This document shows positions 18,190-27,235 of a stretch of DNA of 64,000 nucleotides, in pieces. The position numbers and the translations under genes are program-made. The notes below the pieces were generated by a model that saw only the letters and a program-made list of their open reading frames with translations, made no database searches and was not told the origin of the DNA. Location: the NCBI GenBank assembly GCA_002101905.1, contig LQPU01000036.1, positions 1-64,000 of the forward strand. The letters run 5' to 3'. This DNA comes from Mycobacterium shimoidei (lineage in GTDB: Bacteria; Actinomycetota; Actinomycetes; Mycobacteriales; Mycobacteriaceae). Numbering within the stretch: the first letter of the stretch is position 1; each line of letters begins with the position of its first letter.

Positions 18190-19117
18190 AATCCGTTGGC
18201 GGCATGACTCCTTCGTCCGGGATGCTGCGGCCATAGCGCCCCAGCATCTCCGCCATCGTCGTTGTCGCCACCTCCCAGCCGTGCTCGCCCAGCCACTGGG
18301 CGACATCGGTTCGCTCCTCGCGGTACCACAGGTCTTCGGTGTCAGGGACTTCCGTGCCGACCAGCTTGGCCGCCGCGGCGCGGTAGCGCCCCGTCAGTTC
18401 ACGCTGGCGGGCCAGTAGGCCGGGGTCGAGGAAATTTTTGGCCGGTGCGTTGACAGCCAGTCGACTGCCGGCGGGGCTCAGCGCATCGATGCGCTCGAAC
18501 AGCAGATCCTGGGCCCACGCCGGCAGGTACCGAATCAGTCCTTCGGCTGACCAGGCGGTCGGTCGCGAAACGTCAAACCCGCCTTCTTGCAGTGCTGTTG
18601 GCCAATCTTGTCGCAGATCCACCGAAACGTTGACGACCAACCTCGACGTCGGACGCGCGCCTGATTGCCGCAAGGTGGCCGACTTGAAGTCGAGAACCTT
18701 GGCCTGGTCGAGTTCATACACCGTGGTGCCATCGGGCCACGGCAACCGCCAGGCTCGAGCGTCCAGGCCCGCCGCCAAGATCACCACCTGCCGAACACCG
18801 GAACTCGCGGCGTTCAAGAAGAACTCGTCGAAGAACGCCGTCCGCACGGCCATGAAGTCCACCATCACCTGCAGTCGGCTCTGCAATTCCGGGTCGGTGT
18901 CAAGCAGCTGCGCCCGCAGCGCCGGATCGGTGAAGACTCGCCAGGTTCCGTCGCCCGCCGCGTCGACGAACATCCGGGCGAAAGGGTCCCGGATCAGCGG
19001 GTTCTCGCTGGCGGTTTCTGCGGCGCGGGCCGCGGCCACACCCAGCGCCGTCGATCCCACACTCTCGGTGATGTCCCACGAATCGTTGTCGGTTCTCGGC
19101 ACTTCGGTTCCTTCCAT
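18170..19117 (-). CDS. SAM-dependent methyltransferase (Rv3767c-like)
   Basis: 315 aa from ATG at 19117. The sequence [20 protein letters not shown] at the N-terminus and the motif [18 protein letters not shown] (SAM-binding glycine-rich turn) identify the mycobacterial family of putative O-methyltransferases with about fifteen paralogues per genome. Substrates are not known; polyketide or lipid methylation is a common guess. It follows the MmcQ-like gene after 14 bp in the same direction. Confidence 0.88.
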   Translation of the reverse strand: MEGTEVPRTDNDSWDITESVGSTALGVAAARAAETASENPLIRDPFARMFVDAAGDGTWRVFTDPALRAQLLDTDPELQSRLQVMVDFMAVRTAFFDEFFLNAASSGVRQVVILAAGLDARAWRLPWPDGTTVYELDQAKVLDFKSATLRQSGARPTSRLVVNVSVDLRQDWPTALQEGGFDVSRPTAWSAEGLIRYLPAWAQDLLFERIDALSPAGSRLAVNAPAKNFLDPGLLARQRELTGRYRAAAAKLVGTEVPDTEDLWYREERTDVAQWLGEHGWEVATTTMAEMLGRYGRSIPDEGVMPPTDFIAAQR

Positions 19118-19131
19118 CGCTAAGCACAACG

Positions 19132-19545
19132 CTAAGGACGGTGCGCGGCCAGCCACTCGGATGCCCGGCGCTTGGATGCCCGTGACAACCAGGCGTCTTG
19201 GATGAGCTCGGCCAGTTCGGTTCTGCTGATCTCGCCCAACCGGCTGGCCCGGATCAACACCGAAGGATGGTCGTCGAAGCGATCGGTGGTGAAGAACGGC
19301 GAATGCGGATCCTGGACCAGCGCCAGTTTGTCGCTCTCGGATTCCACCCAGATCATGATCACGTCAAAGTAGCGCTCCCCGGTGTCCGGGTCGGCGGCGT
19401 CGGGCTGCGGGGTGCGGAAGAACACGAACGACTTGCCGCCGACCTGGTAAATCGGGTTGCCCTTCGGCCCTTCGATACGCCGGGTATGCGGCATCGCGGC
19501 GGCGAGTTGGTGAACATCGCTGAGCCGAGCCGGTCGATCCGCCAT
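19132..19545 (-). CDS. MmcQ/YjbR-family protein
   Basis: 137 aa. The pattern [11 protein letters not shown], followed by D-I-W-V-E and the C-terminal [19 protein letters not shown], matches the MmcQ/YjbR fold, a small alpha/beta domain annotated as DNA-binding though direct evidence is thin. No membrane or signal segment. It lies 4 bp after the NTF2-like gene and 14 bp before the methyltransferase, so these three may be one transcript. Confidence 0.82.
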   Translation of the reverse strand: MADRPARLSDVHQLAAAMPHTRRIEGPKGNPIYQVGGKSFVFFRTPQPDAADPDTGERYFDVIMIWVESESDKLALVQDPHSPFFTTDRFDDHPSVLIRASRLGEISRTELAELIQDAWLSRASKRRASEWLAAHRP

Positions 19546-19549
19546 CGGT

Positions 19550-19933
19550 CTAGGTGGCCAGCAGCTCTGCCATGGCCGGCATGATCGTCTGCAACGCCTT
19601 GAGCGGCCGCAGCATCACCTTGACCGACACGATCTGCCCCTCGTCGTTCCAATGGATCATGTCGATGCCGTTGACGTAGATACCGTCGATGGTGGCGGCG
19701 AACTCGAGGATCGCGGACCGCTCACTGCACCAGTGCTCGATGTAGTGAAAATCGGTGTCGGCGAACACTTTCGCGGCCGCCCGCAGGTATGCGGCGGTCT
19801 TGTCGCGGCCTTCCTGCGGGGTGAAGACCGCCGGTGAGTAGAACACCGCGTCTTGCGCAAGCAATGTTTCCAGCTCGTCGGTGCGCCCGTTCTCGACGAT
19901 CTCGATCCAGCGTTCAATGACCGGTGGCGTCAT
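19550..19933 (-). CDS. NTF2-like/SnoaL-type protein
   Basis: 127 aa from ATG at 19933. Sequence features VIERWIEIVENGRTDELETL at the start and the FADTDFHYIEHW and YVNGIDMIHWNDEGQI strands fit the cone-shaped SnoaL/NTF2 fold, used for small hydrophobic ligands or by isomerases. The substrate is unknown. The open frame extends far upstream but that part is the antisense shadow of the APH gene; the two start 33 bp apart and are divergent. Confidence 0.82.
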   Translation of the reverse strand: MTPPVIERWIEIVENGRTDELETLLAQDAVFYSPAVFTPQEGRDKTAAYLRAAAKVFADTDFHYIEHWCSERSAILEFAATIDGIYVNGIDMIHWNDEGQIVSVKVMLRPLKALQTIMPAMAELLAT

Positions 19934-19966
19934 ACGGCGATCCTTGCAGACGGTAGCTTTTCCACC

Positions 19967-20989
19967 GTGGAGAACCTGGATGCGGTCGCGGGGTGGATGT
20001 CGCAGCAGGGGCTGGGTGAGGGCCCGCTGGAGGATGTCACCGAGCTCAGCGGCGGTACGCAGAACATCATGCTGCGGTTTACCCGGTCCGGGCGGTCGTA
20101 TGTGCTGCGCCGCGGTCCGCAATTCCTGCGCCCACGCAGCAACACCGTGATCCTGCGCGAGACCCGGGTGCTGGCCGCGCTCGCCGGCAGCGACGTGCCG
20201 CACCCGAGGCTGATCGCCCGCTGTGAGGACCCCAGCGTGCTCGGCGACGCCGTCTTCTACTTGATGGAGCCCGTGGACGGGTTCAACGCCGGAGTGGAGC
20301 TGCCGGCGCTGCACGCCAACGATGCGAGCGTGCGTTTCGGCATGGGCCTGTCGATGGCCGACGCGCTGGCCAAGCTGGGCGCCGTGGACCACGAAGCCGT
20401 CGGCCTGGCCGATTTCGGGAAGCCGGAGGGTTTCTTGGAACGCCAAGTGCCACGGTGGCTTTCGGAGCTGGAGTCCTACAACGAGTTCGAGAACTACCCC
20501 GGCCCCGAGATTCCCGGCGTCGACGACGTCGCTAAATGGCTCGACGAACGCCGGCCGTCGCAGTGGAAACCGGGCATCCTGCACGGCGACTACCACGCGG
20601 CCAACGTGCTGTTTTCCCGCACCGGCCCGGAGGTGGCCGCGATCGTCGACTGGGAGATGAGCACCATTGGCGACCCGCTGCTGGATCTGGGCTGGCTGCT
20701 GGCCACCTGGCGCCAGTCCGACGGATCCAGCGTGTTCGGCCACACCCTCACCGAGGTGGGCGGGCTGGCCGACAGCGAGGACCTGATCGAGCGCTACGCG
20801 GCCAACACCACCCGCGACCTGTCGAACATCACCTGGTACCGGGTGCTGGCCTGCTTCAAGCTCGGCATCGTCATCGAGGGCACCCTGGCGCGGGCCTGTG
20901 CGGGCATGGCGCCGCGGGAGACCGGCGACCAACTCCACGCGGCGACGGTGAAGTTATTCGAGCAGGCGCTGGAATTGATAGAGCGTTGA
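19967..20989 (+). CDS. APH-family kinase, second copy
   Basis: 340 aa from GTG at 19967; the codons upstream lie inside the divergent NTF2-like gene. It has the same landmarks as the kinase at 7340: SGGTQNIMLRF, HGDYHAANVLF and IVDWEMSTIGDPLLDLGW. It overlaps the acyl-CoA dehydrogenase start by 4 bp. The repeated kinase plus dehydrogenase pairing points to activation and dehydration of hydroxyacyl-CoAs rather than antibiotic modification. Confidence 0.87.
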   Translation: MENLDAVAGWMSQQGLGEGPLEDVTELSGGTQNIMLRFTRSGRSYVLRRGPQFLRPRSNTVILRETRVLAALAGSDVPHPRLIARCEDPSVLGDAVFYLMEPVDGFNAGVELPALHANDASVRFGMGLSMADALAKLGAVDHEAVGLADFGKPEGFLERQVPRWLSELESYNEFENYPGPEIPGVDDVAKWLDERRPSQWKPGILHGDYHAANVLFSRTGPEVAAIVDWEMSTIGDPLLDLGWLLATWRQSDGSSVFGHTLTEVGGLADSEDLIERYAANTTRDLSNITWYRVLACFKLGIVIEGTLARACAGMAPRETGDQLHAATVKLFEQALELIER

Positions 20990-22143
20990 TCGACTTCGAG
21001 ATACCCGCGGAACTGGCGAGGCTGCGCGACGAAATCAGGGCCTTGGTCGCCGAGCAGATCGTCCCCTACGAGTCCGATCCGCGCCTGACCCAGCACGGCC
21101 CCACCGACGACCTGCGCGCTGAGCTGGTGGAGCTGGCCCGTTCGGCGGGATTGCTGACGTTCCAGGCGCCCAAGCGATTCGGCGGCCGCGAGCCGTCGCA
21201 TCGCGAGCAGGCCGTGCTGTTCGAGGCTGCCGGATGGTCGACGCTGGGCCCGGTCGCGCTCAACTGCGCCGCACCCGACGAGGCCAACATGTATCTGCTG
21301 GGCAAGATCGCCAACGCCGAGCAAGCCGAGCAGTTCCTCGTCCCGGTCATCGAGGGCCGGCAGCGGTCGGTGTTCGCGATGACCGAGCCCGGCGGCGCCG
21401 GTTCGGATCCCAACCAGCTGGCCACCACCGCCGAGTTCGACGGCAGCCACTACGTCATCAACGGCCGCAAGTGGTTGATCACCGGCGCGCACGGCGCGCG
21501 GACATGGATCATCATGGCCCGGGCTCCCGACGGCCCGACGCTGTTCCTGTGTGACGGCAGCACCCCGGGGATCGAGATCGAGCGGGTGATGTCGACGATG
21601 GACCGCAACTACGTGGAAGGGCACGGCGTGGTGCGGTTCACCGATGTGCGGCTGCCGGCGTCGGCGGTGCTCGGGGAGGTCGGGCAGGCGCTGCGTTACG
21701 CGCAGCTGCGGCTGGCGCCGGCCCGGCTGACGCACTGCATGCGGTGGCTGGGCGCCGCAACGCGGGCACAGTCGATCGCGGTGGCGCACGCCCGGGAGCG
21801 CACCGCGTTCGGCAAGCCGCTCGGCGAACACCAGGGCGTGAGCTTCATGATCGCCGACAACGAAATCGCCTTGCAGCAATGCCGACTGGCGATCTGGTGG
21901 GCGTGCTGGACGCTGGACAACGGCAGCAAGGGACGCCATGAGAGCTCGATGGTGAAAGCCTTTGTGTCCGAGGAGCTGTTCAAGGTCGCCGACCGCTGCG
22001 TGCAGATCCTCGGCGGCATCGGGATCTCGGACGAAACTCCGGTCGGGATGATCTTCTCCGACATGCGGGCGTTTCGCCTTTACGACGGCCCGACCGAGGT
22101 ACACAAATACGCCATCGCCCGGCAGGTGTTGCGCTCGCCTTGA
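20986..22143 (+). CDS. Acyl-CoA dehydrogenase (FadE), second copy
   Basis: 385 aa from a TTG start (20986) that overlaps the kinase stop; no ATG or GTG is closer. FAMTEPGGAGSDPNQL, YVINGRKWLITGA and the C-terminal DGPTEVHKYAIARQ define the family, and RTAFGKPLGEHQGV is the usual central segment. A longer open frame upstream is the shadow of the kinase gene. It ends 2 bp from the convergent STAS gene. Confidence 0.89.
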   Translation: MIDFEIPAELARLRDEIRALVAEQIVPYESDPRLTQHGPTDDLRAELVELARSAGLLTFQAPKRFGGREPSHREQAVLFEAAGWSTLGPVALNCAAPDEANMYLLGKIANAEQAEQFLVPVIEGRQRSVFAMTEPGGAGSDPNQLATTAEFDGSHYVINGRKWLITGAHGARTWIIMARAPDGPTLFLCDGSTPGIEIERVMSTMDRNYVEGHGVVRFTDVRLPASAVLGEVGQALRYAQLRLAPARLTHCMRWLGAATRAQSIAVAHARERTAFGKPLGEHQGVSFMIADNEIALQQCRLAIWWACWTLDNGSKGRHESSMVKAFVSEELFKVADRCVQILGGIGISDETPVGMIFSDMRAFRLYDGPTEVHKYAIARQVLRSP

Positions 22144-22145
22144 GG

Positions 22146-22508
22146 CTATTCGGCGGTCGTCGGCACGTCCGCCAGCGCGTCGTCCAAGCTCATGTACAGC
22201 GAGAAAACCTTGTCCAGGTCGGTCAACTGAATCGGCCGGCGGGTGGCCGGGCGATCCGCTACGACGGCCACCTGCGTCGATTTGCTGACTTTCTCCTGAG
22301 TGGCCACCAGGATCCGCAGACCGGAGGAGGCCAAAAAGTCGACCGCGGACAACTCGATGACGAGCACCGTCGGGTCCCCGGCAAGCGCTTCGGCAATGGC
22401 CGCTTCGAAAGCCGAAGCGGTGCTCAGGTCGATTTCACCGGCCGCACTGACCACGGCGACGCCGTCAGTGCGGGTCACCGAAGTGCTGAGTAAGTCCGGA
22501 GGAGACAA
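22146..22508 (-). CDS. STAS-domain anti-sigma factor antagonist
   Basis: 120 aa single STAS domain. VIELSAVDFLASSGLRILV contains the conserved Ser pair at the phosphorylation position of SpoIIAA/RsbV proteins. Such proteins bind the anti-sigma kinase when unphosphorylated and release the sigma factor, in mycobacteria usually SigF. It is divergent from the stressosome operon with 170 bp between, and may be a substrate of the RsbU phosphatase encoded at 25018. Confidence 0.88.
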   Translation of the reverse strand: MSPPDLLSTSVTRTDGVAVVSAAGEIDLSTASAFEAAIAEALAGDPTVLVIELSAVDFLASSGLRILVATQEKVSKSTQVAVVADRPATRRPIQLTDLDKVFSLYMSLDDALADVPTTAE

Positions 22509-22678
22509 CGACCGTCCTTATCTGGCGTCGCAATGCGGGCCTCGAGTAGGGTCCCCAACCGGAACTCGCTGCCGCGAACTGTCAGAAATAATACTTCACC
22601 TTTGCCGCCTGGACCTCGGTTACGCTTGGCTATTGCTTGCGGGCTTCCGCCGGCTTGTGGTGAGAACCGGGAGGTTCG

Positions 22679-23581
22679 ATGACGGATCCGTCAACAAGCC
22701 TGGCAACCGCCGGCTTTTCCGGTCAGTCGGTGAGCATCTCCAGCGAGGGTTTGCTGCCGCAGCTGGTTCAGCACCTGCGCCAAAACCGCACCGCGCTGCG
22801 TGAGGAATGGGCCCGCCGCATCACCGAAGCGGAATTATTGACGGCGATGACACCCGAGGAGTTGTTCTCCGAGGCAACCGCCGTGTACGACAACTACGTC
22901 GAAGTGCTCGAAACGGGAAGCGTTGAGGCACTGCAGGCCTACGCGCGTGACCTGTCCGAACGCATCATCCCGCGGGGCGTGGAGACCGACGAGGTCGTCG
23001 GCATCGTGCTGCTGCTGCGCGACGTCCTGGCGCGCTCGCTGTTCTCCAAGTACCAAGGCGACTTCGAGATGCTCAACCGAGTGCTCGACGCCTACGAGCC
23101 GGCCGCCAACCGAATTGCCAACACGGTGGCCGTGAGCTTCGTCCAGGAACGTGAACGCATCATCCGTCAGCAGCAGGAAGCCATCCGGGAGCTGTCGACT
23201 CCGGTGTTGCAGGTGCGCGAGCAGTTGCTGATCCTGCCGATCATCGGCGTGCTGGACAGTCAGCGCGCCCGGCAGCTCACCGAGCAGCTGCTGCGGGCCA
23301 TCCGGGCCAACCGCGCCAAGGTGGTTGTCATCGACATCACCGGTGTGCCCACCATCGACTCCACGGTGGCAAACCACTTGGTGCAAACCGTCGACGCCTC
23401 CGGGCTGATGGGCGCCAACGTGATCATCACCGGCCTGTCCTCGGAAATCGCACTGACACTGGTGACCATCGGACTGGATCTGTCGAAGATGAATGCCGTC
23501 GGAGACCTGCAGGGCGGCATCGAGGAAGCCGAGCGGCTCTTGGGCTACGAAGTCACCCGCACCGGCGAGCAGAGCGGGTGA
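22679..23581 (+). CDS. rsbR: Stressosome scaffold RsbR-type protein
   Basis: 300 aa, preceded by GGGAGG. Residues 1-160 form a helical sensor domain of RsbRD-N type (NRTALREEWARRITE onward) and the last 120 residues a STAS domain (TPVLQVREQLLILPIIGVLD). The phosphorylatable site lies in IDSTVANHL. In Bacillus, RsbR and RsbS build the 1.8-MDa stressosome that holds RsbT until stress. First gene of a five-gene operon. Confidence 0.88.
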   Translation: MTDPSTSLATAGFSGQSVSISSEGLLPQLVQHLRQNRTALREEWARRITEAELLTAMTPEELFSEATAVYDNYVEVLETGSVEALQAYARDLSERIIPRGVETDEVVGIVLLLRDVLARSLFSKYQGDFEMLNRVLDAYEPAANRIANTVAVSFVQERERIIRQQQEAIRELSTPVLQVREQLLILPIIGVLDSQRARQLTEQLLRAIRANRAKVVVIDITGVPTIDSTVANHLVQTVDASGLMGANVIITGLSSEIALTLVTIGLDLSKMNAVGDLQGGIEEAERLLGYEVTRTGEQSG

Positions 23582-23603
23582 GCACAAAGATCACGAGCGC
23601 CGC

Positions 23604-23990
23604 ATGCCAGTACCTATTCTGAAGCAGGGCGCGATCCTCATCGCCTCGGTGCAGGCCGCGCTCACCGACTCCGATACCGAACGGCTCCGCCAGGATCTGA
23701 TGGAGCGGGTCAGCCGGTTCCGTGCGCAGGGCATCATCGTCGACGTCACCGCGATCGATGTGATGGACTCGTTCGCCGCCCGATCGCTGCGCACCATCGC
23801 GCACATGACCAGGCTGCGTGGCGCGGACACCGTCATCGTGGGCCTGCAACCGGAAGTGGCGTTCGCCATGGTGCAGCTGGGGCTGGCGTTCGACGACATG
23901 TACACAGCGCTGGATTTGGAGGAGGGCCTTGCGCTGCTGAACCGGCAACTGGCACTGCGGAAATCGATCGGACCCGACGGTGTCGGATGA
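23604..23990 (+). CDS. rsbS: Stressosome protein RsbS
   Basis: 128 aa, one STAS domain. MPVPILKQGAILIASVQAAL is the typical RsbS opening, and the Ser in DVMDSFAARSL corresponds to Bacillus RsbS Ser59, the target of RsbT. It starts 22 bp after rsbR and its end overlaps rsbT by 11 bp. Membership in the stressosome core is inferred from family and operon. Confidence 0.9.
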   Translation: MPVPILKQGAILIASVQAALTDSDTERLRQDLMERVSRFRAQGIIVDVTAIDVMDSFAARSLRTIAHMTRLRGADTVIVGLQPEVAFAMVQLGLAFDDMYTALDLEEGLALLNRQLALRKSIGPDGVG

Positions 23991-24402
23991 GCTCGGGGTG
24001 GACCTGAAACTCGACATAGTCAGTTCGGACGACATCGTCACCGCGCGCCAAGCGGGACATCAGCTGGCCCAAGAGCTCGGGTTCTCACTGACCGACGTAA
24101 CCATGATCGCCACCGCGATTTCCGAGGTTGCCCGCAACATCACCAGCTACGCCGGTCGGGGCGCGGTCCGGGTTGCCGTGACCGACCGGGAGGGCCGCCA
24201 AGCACTGGTGGTGCGCGCCGAAGACGAAGGCCCGGGCATCGCCAATGTTGAAAGAGCCCTCGAAGACGGGTATTCGACAGGGCGCGGCCTGGGTATGGGC
24301 TTGCCGGGAGCCCGGCGGCTGATGGACGGGTTGATCGTCGAGTCCACTCCCGGCCGGGGAACGATCGTGGAAATGTGGAAATGGATTCCGTCTGATGGAT
24401 GA
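23980..24402 (+). CDS. rsbT: Stressosome switch kinase RsbT
   Basis: 140 aa GHKL-type Ser/Thr kinase. The N-box is ISEVARNITSYA, the G1 box EDEGPGI and the G2 box GRGLGMGLPGARRL. It starts at GTG 23980. In Bacillus, RsbT phosphorylates RsbS and RsbR and then leaves to activate RsbU, which here is encoded two genes downstream. It overlaps rsbS by 11 bp and rsbX by 8 bp, consistent with fixed stoichiometry by translational coupling. Confidence 0.92.
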   Translation: MSDELGVDLKLDIVSSDDIVTARQAGHQLAQELGFSLTDVTMIATAISEVARNITSYAGRGAVRVAVTDREGRQALVVRAEDEGPGIANVERALEDGYSTGRGLGMGLPGARRLMDGLIVESTPGRGTIVEMWKWIPSDG

Positions 24403-25021
24403 CCACGGCTGGCTTGGCCCGCTGGAGTGGGCGGCGACGTCGCGCCCGCGCCAGGGCGAGCAGGTTTGTGGCGACCGCCCGATTGCGGTCGAGGTAAACG
24501 GATCCGCGGCGCTCGTCGGCGTGCTCGACGGTCTTGGTCACGGCGCGGAAGCGGCCGACGCAGCGCGTTGCGGCGTGGAAATCCTTAGCAACGAGCGGAC
24601 CGAGCCGGTGGACGTCTTGGTGCAGCACTGCCACCGCGCGCTGTCGGGCACCAGAGGCGCGGCGATGACCCTGGCGCGAATCGATTTCGCCGCCGGCATG
24701 CTGCAGTGGATCGGGATCGGCAATGTCCGCGCCAGCCTGGTGGCCAAAAGCCCGGGTGGTGTCGAGGTACGTTCGTCAGCGCGCCTCACCGGCGGGATCG
24801 TCGGATATCGGGTGCCGGAAGTTTTGTCGCCGCAGGAGGTTTCGATCCGACCGGGCGATCTGCTCGTCATCGCCAGCGACGGCATCACCGACGACCACCT
24901 CGACGACATCGACTTCGCCGCCCCCAGCCGCGTCATCGCCGATCAGATCCTCGCCCATCACAGCAAGCAGACCGATGACGCGCTGGTGCTTGCCACTCGC
25001 CATCGGGGCACCGCAGGATGA
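24395..25021 (+). CDS. rsbX: RsbX-type PP2C phosphatase
   Basis: 208 aa PP2C/SpoIIE-type phosphatase domain only. Metal-binding Asp residues are seen in VGVLDGLGHGAEA and VIASDGITDDHL. This single-domain form matches RsbX, which resets the stressosome by dephosphorylating RsbS and RsbR. It overlaps rsbT by 8 bp and rsbU by 4 bp. Confidence 0.86.
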   Translation: MDDHGWLGPLEWAATSRPRQGEQVCGDRPIAVEVNGSAALVGVLDGLGHGAEAADAARCGVEILSNERTEPVDVLVQHCHRALSGTRGAAMTLARIDFAAGMLQWIGIGNVRASLVAKSPGGVEVRSSARLTGGIVGYRVPEVLSPQEVSIRPGDLLVIASDGITDDHLDDIDFAAPSRVIADQILAHHSKQTDDALVLATRHRGTAG

Positions 25022-27225
25022 CCCGCGCCAACGACTTCCATCGCGAGTACGCAGCCGCTCTGCGTATGTATCTCGAAGACCGCAAGGTCGCAAGCCTGGC
25101 GGTCGGCGAAGAACTGGGTCGTCGCGCGCTGCAGCAACAGATCAGCACGCTGGAGATCATCGAAAGACACTTCCGGCTGGTCAACGAGGACCTGGCACGA
25201 CACTCGGAGGTAGATCGGTCCGCGGCACTGGAGTTTCTGTTGCAGACGCTGACCCCGCTCGATGTCGCAAGCCGTGGGTTTCTGGACGGCACACGGCGTT
25301 ACGAGGAACAGCGGGCCCGCGCTGAAGATCTCGCCGATCGCGACGAGTTTCGCACCGCGTTGGTGAATTCTCTGCAGGAGGGCTTCTTCGTGGCCGACGA
25401 CCACGGCGCGGTCGTCGAAATCAACGACGCCTTCACCAAGATCACCGGGTTTTCGACCGACGGCCTGCCGTACCAATTTCCGCACCCGTGGCTGGTCGAC
25501 AAGAAGGCGGCCGCTCAGCAGCAAGAACGCCTGGCCACCGAACCCCAGGTCCAATACGAAACTCCGATCCGGCACCGCGCCGGGCACCTCGCGTGGGTGG
25601 CGGTGAACATCAGCAGGGTCGTGGCAGAGGGCCCCGACGGTGACGTGTACGTGGGAACCATTCGGGACATCACCGCCGAGCGCGCCTTCGCTGCCCGGGA
25701 AAGTGCGGTCCTTCGGCTGGCGACGGCTGTGAGCGTGGCCAAGAGCATGACCGAGGTGTTGTCGATCACCTTCGACGAGTGCCGGACGGCTCTCGATGTT
25801 TCACGGGTGGTGGCCGCGATCTGGACCGACGACAGCATCGAGCCGACCGTGATGTCGGCGGGTGAACCTGCCGTGTCGACGTGGCGTGGGCTCGATCCGT
25901 TGCTGCAGCACACCTTTCAGGATGCGCGCCGCCAGTTGCCGCTCACCGTGCAAACCGTCGAATGGGCTGACACGCCGGGCCAGTCACGCGGAATCGTCGC
26001 AGTGCTCTCCGGTGCCGGCGACGTCGCGTTGTGGCTGGAGCTTCGGGCGCCGCGCCGAATCAGCGCTGAAGACCGGGTGCTGGCCACGGTGCTGGTGGGT
26101 CACCTCGGGCTGGCGATCCAGCATGTGCGCCAGTTCGAAAGCGCCCGCGAGACGTCACTGACGCTGCAGCGCACGATGCTGCCGTCGCTGGATCCCCCGC
26201 AAGGTTTCGCGGTTCGCTACGAACCGGCTGTGCCGCCCCTGCAGATCGGCGGCGACTGGTACGACGTGCTGCCGGTGGGCGAACACGAGATGGGCATCAT
26301 CGTCGGCGACAGTGTCGGGCGTGGGCTGTCGGCCGCAGCGGTGATGGGTCAGCTGCGCAGTTCGGCGCGGGCGCTGTTGCTGACTGGAGTCGAACCGGCG
26401 ATGCTGCTCGAGCAACTCGACGCGGCGGCTCAACGGATTCCGGATGCCTTCTGCGCCACCGTGTTTCTGGCGATCCTGAATACCGAGTCCGGTGAGTTGC
26501 GCTACAGCAGCGCCGGACACCCGCCGGCTGTGCTCGCCGCACCGCAAGGAGATGCGACACTGCTGACCCAAAGCCAGTCGGTGCCACTTGCAGTGCAGCG
26601 CAGGGGGCGCCGACCCCAGGCATCGGCGGTGATGGTGCCCGGATCGACATTGATGCTCTACACCGACGGGCTCGTGGAGCGGCGGGACACCTCCATCGAC
26701 GACGGGATTTCCCGTGTCGCCCAGGTTGTGGTGAAGGGGAGCAATCTGTCCGCCGACGAGGTCGCCGACGCCGCCCTTGCCGAGATGGCACCGCCAAATG
26801 GATACGACGATGACGTGGCGATTGTGGTCTACCGCAGACCGTACAGCCCGCTCGTCATCGAAACCGATGCGCTACCAACTGAATTAGCCGACATCCGGCA
26901 CCGACTCACCACCTGGATGCGCCAATCCAACGTTCCGGAGGAGTTGGGCGTCGACGTCATCTTGGCGGTCAGCGAGGCATGCGCCAACAGCATCGAACAC
27001 GGTTACCGCGATCAGCGGCCCGGCAAGGTCCGCGTCGATGCCGGTTTCGACGGCGCACAGGTGCAGGTCCGGATCACCGATTCGGGCTCGTGGAAGACCG
27101 CGCCCTCGCCGGGCAACCGCGGGCGCGGGCTGCTGCTGATCCGGTCGGTCAGCGACTGGTTGGAGCTGGACTGCACGCCGTCGGGGACTACGGTCGATAT
27201 GACCTTCAAAGTGCCGTCATCGTAG
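25018..27225 (+). CDS. rsbU: RsbU-like phosphatase with PAS, GAF and kinase domain
   Basis: 735 aa. Residues 1-95 are a helical RsbU_N-like region (the expected RsbT docking site). A PAS domain follows (about 110-225), then a GAF-like domain (about 235-370), then a SpoIIE/PP2C phosphatase (about 390-600, GGDWYDVLPVGEHEMGIIVGD and LYTDGLVERRD). A GHKL kinase domain ends the protein (about 610-735, SEACANSIEHGYRD and GRGLLLIRSV). Fusing phosphatase and anti-sigma-type kinase is unusual for RsbU. Last gene of the stressosome operon. Confidence 0.88.
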   Translation: MTRANDFHREYAAALRMYLEDRKVASLAVGEELGRRALQQQISTLEIIERHFRLVNEDLARHSEVDRSAALEFLLQTLTPLDVASRGFLDGTRRYEEQRARAEDLADRDEFRTALVNSLQEGFFVADDHGAVVEINDAFTKITGFSTDGLPYQFPHPWLVDKKAAAQQQERLATEPQVQYETPIRHRAGHLAWVAVNISRVVAEGPDGDVYVGTIRDITAERAFAARESAVLRLATAVSVAKSMTEVLSITFDECRTALDVSRVVAAIWTDDSIEPTVMSAGEPAVSTWRGLDPLLQHTFQDARRQLPLTVQTVEWADTPGQSRGIVAVLSGAGDVALWLELRAPRRISAEDRVLATVLVGHLGLAIQHVRQFESARETSLTLQRTMLPSLDPPQGFAVRYEPAVPPLQIGGDWYDVLPVGEHEMGIIVGDSVGRGLSAAAVMGQLRSSARALLLTGVEPAMLLEQLDAAAQRIPDAFCATVFLAILNTESGELRYSSAGHPPAVLAAPQGDATLLTQSQSVPLAVQRRGRRPQASAVMVPGSTLMLYTDGLVERRDTSIDDGISRVAQVVVKGSNLSADEVADAALAEMAPPNGYDDDVAIVVYRRPYSPLVIETDALPTELADIRHRLTTWMRQSNVPEELGVDVILAVSEACANSIEHGYRDQRPGKVRVDAGFDGAQVQVRITDSGSWKTAPSPGNRGRGLLLIRSVSDWLELDCTPSGTTVDMTFKVPSS

Positions 27226-27235
27226 GAGCCTTGTT

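Noticed and set aside
7340..20989. Aminoglycoside resistance kinases
   Set aside because: The APH fold is clear, but operon context with acyl-CoA dehydrogenases and SDR points to lipid metabolism.
20794..22104. 436-aa open frame on the minus strand
   Set aside because: Shadow of the second kinase/acyl-CoA dehydrogenase pair; no motif and unusual His/Arg content.
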